A DNA stretch of 64,000 nt, taken from NCBI RefSeq assembly GCF_048128805.1, contig NC_136004.1, positions 25,196,333 to 25,260,332 of the forward strand, written 5' to 3'. Below are positions 29,535 through 42,214 of this stretch, piece after piece (position 1 is the stretch's first letter; every line of letters begins with the position of its first letter). The notes under the pieces are model-generated. The model was given only the letters and a program-made list of their open reading frames with translations, made no database searches and had not been told where the DNA came from. This DNA is from Centroberyx gerrardi. Lineage: Eukaryota > Chordata > Actinopteri > Beryciformes > Berycidae. A program made the translations under genes and the position numbers.

Positions 29535-29552
29535 AAAAAAAAAAAAAAAAAA
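29535..29552. repeat. Poly(A) tract
   Basis: An uninterrupted run of A followed by GAAGAAGAGGAAG. Confidence 0.85.
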
Positions 29553-29849
29553 CAGAAGAAGAGGAAGCGTTTATGCAGGCCTGCACTGTGTCCCCTTCCC
29601 GTCGGGCACCATTTGTCCTGGAAAGGTGTGAGGACTTTAGCTGTTGTCCTTACTTATGTTTGAGTTCATGGAACAGGAATAAAGTCTGTGATGTGTATCC
29701 TGTCAGGGAATTGACCCTTTTCACAAACATGGCTGACATACTTCCGCAGGGTATAGATCAGTTCTCACCATTGCCAGCAATGTTAAAAGCCAACTTTCTG
29801 TCGCCTCTGACTCTGTCTGTGATCACTTATTTTGTGTTTCAACATAGCG

Positions 29850-30088
29850 TATAACACAATACAGGTGTTGTCACTGACATATCTTTCTGCTTCTGTTGTC
29901 AGACGACTGCAAGAGTATAAAAAAGTGATTTGATCGAGGGTCACAACATGCTAACAGCATAGAAATTAGCCTTAGTTAGCCAGTTAGCATTTTGTGACCC
30001 TCGATCAAATCACTTTTTTATAGTCTTACAGTCGTCTGACAACAGAAACAGAAAGATATATCACTGACAACACCTGTATTGTGTTATA
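29850..30088. mobile_element. Fold-back element, 105-bp arms
   Basis: The left arm (29851-29955) begins ATAACACAATACAGGTGTTG; the right arm (29983-30087) is its reverse complement with only a few mismatches and ends CAACACCTGTATTGTGTTAT. The loop is 27 bp. The outer ends read TATAACAC...GTGTTATA, so a TA target is possible. There is no open frame. It is likely a fold-back MITE in pitpnm2 intron 1. Confidence 0.8.
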
Positions 30089-30639
30089 TGGTGTCGTACT
30101 TAAGCCATATTTGTGAAAATTGTCTATTGGTGCGTTGTTTTGTGGTGATATTCTTCAGGCTTGGTGGGCACAAGATGATAAGTCTAGGGACTCTGGGACA
30201 CACCGTCTCCACTGGGGAAGTTCTCAGCTCTTACAGCAGAAAGATGCAACCATGCCTGCTCAGATGAGGCAAAGTCCTGAATCCCCGGTAGAGATTGGCT
30301 AATCTAATCAGCAAGGGCCATATAGTCTGCTTTGAATTAGAAATGTTGCTTCCCCACCCTGTCGTTGAGGAAAGTGCTGGTTAGTGGATCTGCTCCGGTC
30401 TGCATCTTGAGTGTGTCAGCATTAATTGTTTGTGAGGCTGTAAAAGACATTTTTATGATTGTGCGATGTTTGCTATAGAGCCCTATGTATTATAGTTTGC
30501 ATACGTTCCTCTTGTGTTTCTTGTCGGTATACAGTAGTAGTAGGACTGTATATGTCATTTTATGTTTGTTTGTTTGTATGGTGTTCTATATCCCCCCCCC
30601 CTTGCAGCGTGTCCGTCAGCGCTCTCTGACTCACAGGGA

Positions 30640-30840
30640 TCATGTAAAATGAAAGCGACAGCACTGCTTCTTGTCACTTTACCCACGCTCCTCGTTCTTT
30701 TCCACTGGCCGCAGACGCCTGATTTCTCCGCGGCTAAAAATAGACACCTTCAGACCCTAACTCCCTCCCCCTCCACCCCCTCACCTCTTTCTCTTTTTTC
30801 CCCCCCGAGTGCAGACTCCTATTGGAAGTCTCTCTGAATT
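30640..30840 (+). promoter_or_regulatory. GC-richer intronic block with MEF2-like site
   Basis: This block stands out from its AT-rich surroundings. It contains CTAAAAATAG at 30734-30743, a full match to the MEF2 consensus on the reverse strand, next to CCGCGG, and a pyrimidine-rich tail. A candidate enhancer of pitpnm2; regulatory function is inferred only. Confidence 0.25.
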
Positions 30841-30905
30841 ATGCCCATTCTTTGCGAAAGGCTTCCGTGCCACTGAAATGGCCCTGCGTCTCTCCATTCA
30901 AAGTC

Positions 30906-30936
30906 GTGTGTGTGTCTGTGTGTGTGTGTGTGTGTG
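30906..30936. repeat. (GT)n microsatellite
   Basis: A GT run with one C interruption in pitpnm2 intron 1. Confidence 0.9.
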
Positions 30937-31597
30937 AGGTCAGAATGCTTTGTGGTGTGTCAGTGATACCGAGTGTCTGAATATTATAGGCTCCGGCTCT
31001 GATAAGAAAATCCTTAGGTGATGAAGCCTGATCTTCCACAGCGCTGAAAACCTGAACCTCAGAACCCATAGAAATGTTAGCCAAAGTCATAGGACCATGA
31101 GAATCCACAAAAAATGGCCTTTTATGGTCAATATGAGAGACAACTTCTCTGTTTGGTCAACGGCTAGAACGCTTTCGGGAAGACTGCATCAGTTGTGCTG
31201 CACAAGAGGGTTTGAGGTATTTTCGTCAAAGCGCAGGAGACAGCCTCAGATTTTCATGAGCAGCTCTCATTTCATTGACGGTTAATTTGCCTTGGTGCAT
31301 GGCTCGCTCGAAATGAACACCGGCCCACTCAGTGAACTCAGTGAACTGTTTCATGATGAGTCAGTGATCCAAATTTCTTGAAATTAAGAACTAAAGTGTG
31401 ATGGAAGAACTCATGGATGAAGGGGATTGCTGGGTCATGATCACAGTTGTGTTGAGTTGTTCTTCAGTTGTATTTATTGAGCGGGGATGTTGCACACTAG
31501 GCTTGAGGGTGGTTTGTGGTTATATTTCTTTGTTTGGTGCATTAGTGGTCCGATGCCACTGAGTAAAACAAGAGGGCACTGTTATACAGCTGTGAGT

Positions 31598-32059
31598 AGG
31601 GCTGGGCGATGTAGTTGAAATCAATATCACAATAATCATAGGGATTTTTTCTGATATGGCTCACGTATGCAAAATCAAATGTTAAATAATTAATAAAACT
31701 TAAGTAGTCCACCGCACTCAAGGAGAAGACAAGCCAACTATGATTTATGCCATTACTTTATTAGGCAGATTAAGATATAGCGAACAATGCGTTTCGCCAA
31801 AGCTTCATCAGGTTCGCACGTTAAATAATTAATGTTCATCCCATTGAACCGAATAGTAATGTTAGGTGTGATGTCAAACAAAACTGAATTTTTCAACTAA
31901 AACTCCTACGATTCTTCTTTTGTTTTTAAATAAAATGTGCTCAATTTATCAATTTAGACAACGGAGTTGTGCGTCACGATATCCCATAATCACCATATCA
32001 TCACAATATGATTCCACTGAAAGATGATAAACGATAATATTGAATTATTGCCCGGCCCT
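31598..32059 (+). mobile_element. AGGGCTGGGCGAT element, copy 1 (interrupted)
   Basis: It begins AGGGCTGGGCGATGTAGTTG and ends ATTGCCCGGCCCT, forming inverted ends. The body matches a second copy at 57661-57954 (GAAATCAATATCA, GGCTCACGTATGCAAAATCA, CATTGAACC, AAGATGATAAACGATAATA). The extra length compared with copy 2 is partly due to a 125-bp insertion with a duplicated target (next entry). It is non-coding. Confidence 0.75.
31695..31819 (-). mobile_element. Nested short retroposon-like insertion
   Basis: A 125-bp insertion splits the surrounding transposon. The 14-bp sequence GTTAAATAATTAAT lies on both sides (31681-31694 and 31820-31833), while the uninterrupted sister element has the related GTTAAATAATCAAAT only once. 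On the minus strand the insert reads CCTGATGAAGCTTTGGCGAA ACG, then a TAATAAAGT segment. A target duplication of this length is typical of LINE-type retroposition. Confidence 0.65.
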
Positions 32060-33954
32060 AGCTGTTAGTAGTTCACCTGTGGCGCCCTGAACTGAAATCC
32101 CTCTGGATGAAGGCTGATTTGCAGTAGTAATTTAAAAACGAAAAGGTAGCCTAGCTAATAAAAACAGAGTTGCAACACCTCATCTAATAGCTCCCACTTT
32201 CCCAGTGTCTATCTCTCTTCCCTTACTCCCTCTCATTTTCTCACTGCTCCTCCAATATACTTTTTGTCTGTTGCATACTTTTTTTTCTTATCTATTCTTC
32301 TGTCCCCAATTCACACCAGCTTTCTCAGATCCTTTTTTTTCTGAGCTTCCAGAGCTTGAGAAATTGGGACATGAAGACTTAGTTCTTCCTTGGGATTCAA
32401 TAAATGGAATATTGGTTTCATAAGTATTCTCCTATGCTTCTGCACATTCTTCCCACTCACTGCTAGATCTTTGAAAAAGGAACTATCGTTGGTGTGAAAA
32501 GTAAATTTAACCCACTGTATAGTTCATTTTAGATTTTAACTGCATTGGAATGCCTCCTCCCTCACCTGATAAATAGGGAAGAATAGGTGGGTTTGAGGTG
32601 GCCTGTGATTTTTAGGCTTGACTATCTTTTTTTTCCGTCTCAGGTGGTGCAGGACATAGCTGCGACTTAATAATCTTGGCTTGACAGTATGTTCAGCACA
32701 GCATGTTGTCAGAAAAAAAGAATTACTTTGACATCAGCATGTTAGTTCTGTGAAACTGACCTAGCAGTAGTAAGGCCTGTATCTTATCTTATGTGTATCA
32801 TACCCACTGTTTTTTTTTTATAGAATAGAAGAGAATCCTTATAGATAGAGAAATGTCACCTACATCTTGAACAGCAGCGTGTATTTAGGCTGATGTTGTG
32901 GTAGAAGCAAAGTGAGCACTGCATGCTGCTGCACCCATAATGCTGACATGAGAGTGGAGTGGAAATGAGTGGAATGGTGAGTGGGGAAGAAGAGAGAAAG
33001 ACAGAGTGAAAGTGGAGACAGGAGAAATAGGAGAAAGAACTATCAGCCCCGGTAGCGTCTGGTCTCCACTTTCCTCGTCACACTGACTTCATCTTGGCAA
33101 CCAATAAGGAAAGGGCCTTCTGTGTCTCCATGGTAACCTACCGTTCAAGCAATGATGGAGAGGATAAGGGGCAAGAAAGGGAATACATTTTGCCCTTAGG
33201 CAAAACATTTTTCCTCACAGGTTTTTTATAGTATAATCAATTTTATTTCTCTTAATACTTATAATGACTCATTGTCATTCGGGATGATTGCCTTGCCACT
33301 TATCACAGCACTAATAAGCTTTTTTTAAAATGTAGAAGAGCACAAATACCCGATAGACAGAGCAAAACTGACTTTTCAGTCAAGGTTTCCTTTCGGATTT
33401 TGTATGCTTCGACTATACTTTGCCAAATAACCACATAATCTTCTATGGAAAATTACACAAGCTATGCTTTAAAGTACAGATCTGTAACCCCTCAGAGATT
33501 TGCATTATTTAAATAAACTATCAATTCGTAAAGTAGCAATTCAAATTCAACCCCTAAGTGATAAGCTTGACTGAGTTTTACTTTATTTATTTATTTTTTT
33601 TAACCATTTTAAACATTCATAGTAAAGCAGCCCAAACTCCCCATTCTTGTAGGTGAAATTGCTTAATTTCCAAGCTTGCTCATTGTGAAATTTGCTCTTA
33701 GAGCTTATGAATAGCCTAAATTTGTACATGACCTCTTAGTTTCCAGAGCTCAGAGCAGGATCATGTCACAAACACAGGTTAGACCAGTACTTACCAGTAC
33801 TTACTTATTTTACCTTAGAGATCTGTCGCCACCACCATGCATTTTTTATAACTTTTCATTCAAGTCTGTAGAAGGAATCACTGCGCTCACCTTTTCTTTG
33901 TTTGGTGTGTAAAAACCAATAGAATATCTAATATCAGTCTAGAGTTCAAAAATA

Positions 33955-34080
33955 TTGAACTACACACTGAAGGAGGCACTAGCCGAAACGTTTGTGCATG
34001 ATGTTTCCTCTGCATTTATAAAAATAAGAAAAATTAGAACATAAAAGGTTTGGAAAACCCACTTCTTTCTGAGTGCAAAC
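33955..34080 (+). repeat. GATGAAG/CGAAACG-type repeat copy
   Basis: It contains CACTGAAGGAGGCACTAGCC followed directly by GAAACGTTTGTGC and then ATAAAAATAAG, the same order of blocks as in the nested insertion at 31.7 kb. No duplicated target was identified. Confidence 0.45.
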
Positions 34081-36302
34081 CAGACACCCAGTCTAAAATT
34101 TTAATAGATGTGCTAAAACTACATCAAAATGGATCCTGATGATTAACCTGATGATTTGTTGAGTTGTTACAAATTATTTGGTTATATCAATCAAATACAA
34201 CATCATACACGTGAGACTTTCTGGATTGAAATATTGGTGCCATAAAGAAATATGCTGGTGCCACAAACTGAAAATGTATAGGTGTCAGTACCACCAGAGG
34301 CAAAGTTTACTCTGGAGCGCTGCAATTGTCTGCTTTGGCTACATCACTTTAGGCTAGATAACAGTATTTCATAACCTATTCAAAGCCAAGTTTGTACTAT
34401 TGTGAGAGATTGCTGGTGGTGGTGATACAGGGAAGCCATTAGCTGTTATTCCCACGATCCTTTGAGGTGCTATTGCCATATTGTACAGTCAGTTGTGAGT
34501 AAGTACTCAGCAAAAGGCTCCACATTAGCAAGGAGGCCTTGGCCTGAATCAACATCTTGTTGCTACCAAACTCTCATGGAGCGGCTGATGATGATGTCTG
34601 AGAGATTGTCTGACTTTTCAAAAGTATCTCTTGCCCTGGGCTGGGTTAGCTGCATGAATTAGCTAACGGGACGGACAAAACGGTAGGGATGTTTTCTTTT
34701 TCTGTATCTGGCCGAGTTACATAAGGCTGTCCTCTGCGCAGTTGATTCAGGCTGTGTGAGCGTGCAAAGGCAGAATGACAGTGAAGGGAGTTCCTCATTT
34801 AACCTCAGCACTTAACCGATTAATCCAAGTGTAATTTGCATATAAAGTCATCTAATTTTGGATTTCAGACTGAAGTATGGTGTTGATTAGAGATGGAGTC
34901 AGTATGTAGCAGGTCTATTTTGAAAAGCAGTGGGCTGATGAGCACCAATGACCCATAAGTAAATAATGGCCCAACTTATTAAGGCAGCTTAAAGCTCTCG
35001 GCAGTCACCGGGAACCAGATTTACTCATCACCCGTTTACGACTAGAACTAGAGTATGTACTGCTATCTAATGCAACAAGCTTTTATCTATTCCACTGGTT
35101 CAGAGCTTCAGGTGTAGTGAGGTGCACTGGTGTGCGTTGGAGTGAGTTCTGGTTTGCCTTGAGATTTTGCTCAGGTATTGCTAGGAAGTACAATGTCAAA
35201 CAAAATGTGTGGGGTATATATTGCTGCAACACTTTTCTCAACAAAGTTACTCAGCGCTGCTAAACCATTTGGTATTTTAAATTGTAATACACTTAAGGTT
35301 GAGTCATCTTATTATGTTTCCTGGTCTGGCCCTCTTGTATAATCATATGACGCTTTCTGTGACATTTTCCAGCAGTAAATTATTGGATGTGATGTGCCTT
35401 AGATTTTTATTTATTTATTTTTCATAAGGGGGCAGAGCTGCTGGCCTAATCTATGTGCTAACTAAAAATCAGAGGCAAGGGATAATTAACAATTTGTTGA
35501 TTATCAACCTTATATGGTTATCGATCTCCTGTTCTATGGTAATCTCTTCTGCAAAGTTCTGCTGCTCTCTCGACACCATGTTCTCTGCTGTGTTCAAACT
35601 CTGTACTTTACTGTGTGTCTTGTTCACTCTCTCCCTGTGTAAATGAGGCTCATTTTTAGAAGCAGTTCCATCTTGCAGGGCTACAGTAGGAGGAAGAGGA
35701 GGAGGAGGAGAAGGAGGACGAACACAATGGAGGAGATGCACACAGAGTGTCGAGTATTTTTAGCTTTCCCCTTATAGTGCAATGATGAGTAAAGAGGAAG
35801 GGCAGGTTGTGCATCCCACCTCCTCAGCCTGTGGAGGAGTATGGGTCAGAGGGACAGGAAGAGTGCTGGCCTCGCTCCATCAGAGAGCATCATGGGAGCC
35901 TATTGTATTGGTACGGCACGAGTCAAGTCCATCAGGGCAATCATGGAGTTTAGTGTCATTTCATTTCTGCTATTTTTTCCTGTCTTACAGGATCGGTACC
36001 GCTCTGCTGGCATATGACAAGGCTGTTGTGTGTTACTTTTGTTGCAGTGTGATTTTTCTTTTTTCTTTTTTGACACTGAAATAGTATTTGGAGACTGCAT
36101 TGTGTTGCATCTACACTTCTCTGTTATTCTCTTAGGACAACGTTTATTTAAATTGTGTCGGCAATGCAGACTGAATAATGAAGCAAAGCAAACTGCTAAT
36201 TCATGTATCCGCCACCTTTCCTCCCCATTTCATTAACTGACTTATATGCGTATTATGGTATTGTATACAAGCGATCCTGACCACCTTTTACATCTGATGA
36301 AG

Positions 36303-36667
36303 AAAAGAGGAATGTCTGCTCACTGTTTCAATGTTCCCAAAAAGTCAAATGTATTGAGATAAAACTGTGACAATAACATTTCAACCAAACATGGTCTTCG
36401 TCAGATAGCCTGCACCAACCATTAACCACACCCATATATAGACATATACATTTTCGGCCCATGGAGTATATAAATGGCAAGAGATAGACATATTATTAAT
36501 CAAGGGTAAAAAGTATGATAGATGCATCGCATGTCTATATATGGCTGTGGTTAATCAGGGTGGAGGCTATCTGACGAAGACCATGTTTGGTTGAAACATT
36601 ATCGTCACGTAAAGTAAATTGTACTTTTTGGGAGCATTGAAACAACGAGCAGACATTCCTCTTTTCT
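36303..36667. mobile_element. Long fold-back element with GACGAAG/GAAACATT core
   Basis: The left arm (about 36303-36446) and right arm (about 36527-36667) are imperfect reverse complements over roughly 140 bp. Outer ends are AAAGAGGAATGTCTGCTC and the inverse near 36645. Mid-arm, the sequence CTGACGAAGACCATGTTTGG followed by TTGAAACATT resembles the GATGAAG...CGAAACG block of the short repeats. The inner arms share ATTAACCACA and CCATATATAGACAT. It is non-coding and may be two inverted repeat copies. Confidence 0.7.
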
Positions 36668-37240
36668 TTCTTTGAATTTTGTTTGCCTGGCTCCTATATA
36701 GAGTATTTTGAATGTGGGTAAAACGTTTCCAATCCACCTTTTAAATCTGACTTGAAAGCTCCAGTAGCAATGTGAGCAAAATCCAATTTTTGTGCATCGA
36801 CACTTATTTAATTCATCCTGTCTGATTGGATGACGGTGTATGCAGCTGTATTTATTTTTTGCCAAAGGTATAGGTAATTGCGTGTGTGTGTTTGAAATAA
36901 GCTGTATGGCCTCTGTGGTCAATGCAGGTGGATGACAAACTCCCTCACTCTAACCACAGATCACACACAGCCCAGAACAAACTGCATTGTCTTAAAGCCT
37001 TTTGACATTTTAACTGGATTGGAGGATAAGCCCATGAAGCCAATCAAGGGTTCTTACCATAGACCGAGGCTGTGTTTGCAGTGGTTGTCATAGCTGAAGT
37101 TGCCTCTGCAATGTCAAGGCAACGTTGTGTGAAAATGATATGTGGTATTTTCGGCCGTCCATGGGCTAACTTTTTCCACTTGTATTTTAAAGGGGTCTTG
37201 TCATTGGCCAGTCATGAGGGAACCCCTGGCCTCCCTCCTG

Positions 37241-37256
37241 CCCCCCCCCCCCCCCC
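37241..37256. repeat. Poly(C) tract
   Basis: 16 consecutive C in pitpnm2 intron 1. Confidence 0.9.
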
Positions 37257-38219
37257 GCCTCCTCTGGGCTTTACGTCCTCCTGTGCCACTCCCCCTCATA
37301 GTGGTGCTCTCCGAAACGGGGCTAAATTTAAAGGAGCGCCACCATTGTGGCCTCTGAGAAAATGCCTCCTGCGAGTCAACACCTCCCTCCCAGGACTGTG
37401 CCTTGTGACGACAGCAAGGCCCAGCTGTTGCTCTCTGTCCCGTATACAACCTGTTTGTTGTCTATGTACACATAGCGTTCAGACCAAACCTATACGTTGC
37501 ACCTTTTAGAGCAGTGTTCATGACATTTTTGATCATTTGCGGTACAGTAGCGCCTAGGTAGCAAGGAAAAAGGAGTTGGGAGTGAAAGGTAGATTCAGTG
37601 TTTAGGTGTACTATGCAAGCAAGAGCCTCCGGTCTCTTGATTCATAATCCAGTCTTTGCTGTGCGGAGTAAGCGGGTTTCATCCACCGGGGCCGGACACT
37701 TATCCCTGTTTACAGGTTAGCAGATGTGCACATCTGTGTGTGCTTGTGTTTGTGCAGGCTCTAGCAGTCGGACAGATGTCGGTATCTTTACAGACGCTGT
37801 CCTGCTGGCTCCTGCGGTGCTAAACATTGTGTTATTTGGAGGCTTTAAGTAGATTTCCTCTGTTTAGACATAGAAACACTGATGATAGATCGTCTGTACC
37901 TTTGTAGAACATACTCTGAGCTGTCTTTTTGTCTAATTCTGTTTTGGAATAATGTGAATAGTGAAAAGCATGTCCTCTGATTGAAAATGACCATATTGTT
38001 GCCTGGATGATTGTACTGTACTGCTGATCTGAGAGGGCCACAGGTGAAGAGGCCATGGCTTTATACACCATAGGGAGCGCTGTCCGGCCACAGCTGGCCC
38101 CAAGCTTAAGAGGCTAATAAAAGGGGGGGTAGGCAGAGGTGCAAGTCTAGAGCAATGCAACACATGATCCCCCTCGAAGGATCTTGTAGCCATCGGTGGT
38201 TTCAGTTTTATCAAAACAG

Positions 38220-38420
38220 GAGCCAGAGCGTTGCGAGCTGCGTTGTGATAAGCTGTGCAGTGGCGTGCGCTGCTATTGCGTCACTACCCAGGGGGTAGCA
38301 GAGACTGTATTTTTAGAAGGGAATGAGCATATTCTCTGAACGCACAACGTCAAGCACTCTGCTTGCGTATGTTAGGATTATTGTGACCGGGCTATTTTTA
38401 GACGCTGTGTGTGAGAGTGC
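38220..38420 (+). promoter_or_regulatory. Intronic block with MEF2- and TEAD-like motifs
   Basis: A CpG-richer block. It contains CTATTTTTAG at 38392-38401 (full MEF2 consensus), GTATTTTTAG near 38309 (one mismatch) and GGGAATGAGC near 38318 (TEAD/M-CAT-like). A muscle or neural enhancer is one possible reading; the evidence is motif-level only. Confidence 0.25.
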
Positions 38421-39061
38421 TTTTTTTCTGGGTCAAGCACGGTGCCAGTACTCTCTCGAGGTTGCTGGTGGATCGTGCGTTGCAGGTCCCACTCTGTGCA
38501 CAGCATCTGCATCAGTCACACAGGAAGAGTCACAGGGAAGGGCATTTTTTGGAGGACAACATAGGTATAACCCAACAGGGAGTAACTATTTTTAGGATAG
38601 GGTTATATTTGGAATAGGCTACAGTAGAATAGACTCATGTAGACCTTCATTGTATTTCTGGAGTAGGATGGACACTCTTGAACTGAGCTATTTCAGAAGC
38701 GTCACATGAATTTGAAAATGAAAATGAAACTAATAAAAATTAACCATAGTGCTACTGTACACTCTTTGTGTAATTTATGGTTAGACTATCCAGATCACAG
38801 TCTGGCGCTATTAACAAGCGCAAAGTTATGTTTGCTAACTGACAAATTTTTGTGGGAGACAGTTTGGGTGTGTCCGGTTCTTGGCTGTGAGTTCAGACAG
38901 AGAGAGAGAGATAGAGAGAAAGAGAGAGACTGTGACAATGGGAAAGAAGTCAGAGAATACAGAGTCTCAGCAGGATGGAAAGAGGACTAGCTTTCTCCGT
39001 TTCTGAACTCTGGAGCCAGAGATTCATGATTCTTACCTGCTGATGACTGTATGTCACAAGG

Positions 39062-39575
39062 TTCTCATAGTTAAATAAAATTATTGCTAAAACTAAACAT
39101 GAAAAATGGGGAAAAAAAAGAGATTGCGGGGGGAAAGACTAAACTAAAATGAAATCATAATCTCTGCATAGCAAATCTGTAAAACTAGTCAAGAATTGTT
39201 TTACATTTTAGTCTTCTTTTAGTCTTAAAGCCATAAAATATTGACGTACAACCATGTAGAAATTAGTAAGGCCCACATTTACTATAAATACACTGATAAA
39301 TACAGAAATGGAGTGTGCACATTCTAAGGTAATTCTCCTACTTTTTTGTTATTTTAATAGCAGGCCAAATATGGAAATCTACTGTTTGGACTAAAACTTA
39401 ATCTGAAATGGAAATGAGGCATGACTGAAATGAAACATGCAAACTAAAACAAAACAGCATTTCGGAAAAACAGACACTAAAACGAGCGCTCCCTGTCTGA
39501 AAACCCAAGTGAATCTGTGAAATAAAATCTTTGCAAAAACTAATGCAAATAGCAAAACTATTATAATCCTGCTTG
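39062..39575. repeat. A-rich ACTAAAACTAAA repeat
   Basis: The segment contains many variants of ACTAAAACTAAA and AAATGAAA and closes with AATAGCAAAACTATTATAAT CCTG. I recognise it as a widespread teleost repeat type but not by name. Borders are approximate. Confidence 0.5.
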
Positions 39576-39738
39576 GCAGTTGGGGACATAATTCACATGC
39601 ATCAGCATCGGCACAAATCCCTCTTTGCAACATCATCACCCTGAGGCTCTTAATGCATCCTGCTGGACAGAGCCATGCTGTGACTCTCTGTCTGTCTCTT
39701 TCGCTTACTCTCTTTTTTTTCTTTTTTGCTTCTCTTGA

Positions 39739-39742
<4 letters not shown>

Positions 39743-39829
<87 letters not shown>

Positions 39830-39843
39830 CTCTCTCTCTCCCT
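39743..39843. repeat. (CT)n microsatellite
   Basis: About 100 bp of CT with one TGTG interruption near 39825. Long open frames across it on both strands are repeat artefacts. Confidence 0.95.
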
Positions 39844-42214
39844 CCCTCCCTCCCGTTGCATACCTGTTCTGACTTCCTTGCATGTGGGAAGCCAGTTCGT
39901 GGCAGCTGGCTTGACTTTAAATCAGACAGTGACCATTCTCTAGTGGATAATCAGACAGTCACTAAAAGAATCTGTCTCACCATGTCAGATTGAATGACTT
40001 CCAAGTTGGTACAGCTGTCTTCTCCAGAAAAGCTAGCCAAGAGGAAATTCTCAGAAACACTCAGAGGTTTGTTGTCGCAACCCATACTCAAACTGGTGTC
40101 ACATTGTTGCACCAGGCTTTGAGTAGATTGTGAAGCCGTTCATCAGCAACATTGTCAACAGGATGAGCACTATAAGCGTCCCCTCTAAAGCCCGGGTCCA
40201 ACATATAGAGGCCTATTGGACTCCAGGGCCCCAGGCTTCTCTCCAGGCCTCTCCTGCTAGCCTAGTTTTATCCCTGCCTTTCCCAAGAGTGTGGTTATTT
40301 TAAGCGGAACGTGGTGTTCTGCTCTGATTTTGTCAATGCGTTCTGTGTAGAACAAGCATATTGTATGGAAGTTTTAAAGAGCAAAGCGGAGGAGGAGAAG
40401 AGGAGGCTGCTACCCTCCTTCAGCCTCTCTCCGATCCTCAGTCTCTTAGTAAGCACCCGCATAGAAATATCTCTGATTGAGAAGCTGCACAGGCCGCGTC
40501 CTTCTCCTTGCGGTGCGTCACTGAGCTTATTAGGCGAATGTGTCTGGAGTGGAGAGTTGTGGGCGAGCACTCGACAGGTTGAGGGCCAGAGCACTCGGCG
40601 ACACTAGGAGCCTCCCTCAAAGCTGGCCTTTGTTCGCTGAATAAGTGACGCAGTGGGAATATTAGTGTGATTAGCGTGATTAGATGGGATGGCCGTGTGC
40701 CAGAGAGAGGTGCAGTTGCTACCATAGGTTGGAGAAAAGAGAGTATTGGGGTTATGCAATGCTGTGTATTCACAAGTGGACAGCTACAGGCAGGCAGTGC
40801 CAGGTCAGCGCTGTTCTCTTCCCTCACACATACAGTACCACCAGCAGGGTGACTAAGCTCTTGTCCGCTGTGCATTGGCCAGTGGAATCTCTCTAAGTCA
40901 GAGTATCTGAGTACAGACTCTCGAAACCATGCATTCGCTAACTGGCTGGGATAGACTTTCAAACCTGTGTAGCTGCATTATTTACAGCTGAGGAGTTGTG
41001 TTCCAAAATGCTATGTATCCATTTTGGGGCAAACAAAAAACAAGATTACCTGAAGATCATCAATCTCTAAAAAATGGGTGGTCCAGTCTGTAAAAGTGTT
41101 ATCATTTTTAATCCAAGGACCGCAATTACCTAATATCCTTTTAAAAATTGCCATAATTTGATGGTTTTTTTCGTGCCCTCAGTCATTACGAGAGTAGGTT
41201 TAGCTTTTCTCAAATGGTAGCTACCTCATTTTGGAATTAAACTCTTCTTCACTTTACAGCCTGTAACTGACTTGAGTGATATCTGCTTTTATATTAGCTC
41301 CCAGTGTACAATATAGTCATGATCTGCTCGTTCTGTCCTTATTCGGCTTTCGAGAGCTATTCTTTCCTTAGCGGTCAAAGAGGACTTCTGCAACTCACGC
41401 CACCCACACGTTGCTTATGTATAGCCTACACCTACCCCTATCAGCCCAGTGGTTCGAAAACAATGCCTTGTGTAATTCCAAGGAATGCTGTTTGTGAGGC
41501 TTCGAGCATGCATAGGGGCTCTAGGTTATGTAATGCTCCCCGCTCTGAACAACTGTAATCCCTCTTATGCGGAGTGAGCCCCCCATGTGATGGTGCTAAA
41601 GGGTTGGGTGAGGCAGGGTGGCTGTTGGGACCGTTGGCAAGGCACGGGTATTCTCCGGGTGAGGTGTGGGCTCCACCCCCCACCCCCCCAGCTCCAGCCT
41701 GTGTATAAGAACACAACTCCATCCTAGGGGCGGGGGGCCTTTACTGGGATCTGAGGCGCTGGATGGAGCCACAACGCTGATACTCTTCCTCAGAGCCAAG
41801 CCTTGGACCAGACAAAACTATGTCAAGCATATGTCCTGAAAGACTCCCCATCTGTCTTCTCTTCGTTATTTGGGTGTGAGCCACCAGAATGAGTCTTTGT
41901 CCTCTGTTATGTATAGAGGAATTTCACAGCATCTGATAATTTTTCGATTTGCGATGAATGATTTTGTTGCTGAAGGAAGTTGACGTATTGTTTTTTTGCT
42001 TCTGGCCTGGGTCGTATGATGGATGTTGAAGGAGACTCGGCCGTCATTTTTCTATGGCCTATTTGAAGAAACATTCAATATTTTCCGAGGTCGATCAGGG
42101 CTAACAGCGTGTTGTGGCTATAACAAACATTACTAATGAAATGCTTGTAGTTGTTTGTTGTTTCTTTTTTACAGCTTACTTACCTCATGCTGTTATTTGC
42201 CTTTCCCCCCGCAG

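Larger units (their letters stand above)
23330..42214 (+). other. pitpnm2: Long first intron of pitpnm2
   Basis: About 19 kb with no recognised coding exon on either strand. Contents listed separately: microsatellites, a 239-bp fold-back, a nested transposon (31.6-32.1 kb), a long fold-back at 36.3-36.7 kb, A-rich repeat DNA near 39.1-39.6 kb, and two GC-richer blocks with MEF2-like sites (30.64 and 38.2 kb). Near 25715 a TTAAAGGGATAGTACAG end resembles a TTAA-type MITE terminus, but its partner end was not found. The rest looks unique and AT-rich. Confidence 0.5.

Noticed and set aside
39391-39943. 156- and 96-residue frames rich in Arg-Glu or Leu-Ser
   Set aside because: They are read-throughs of the (CT)n microsatellite.
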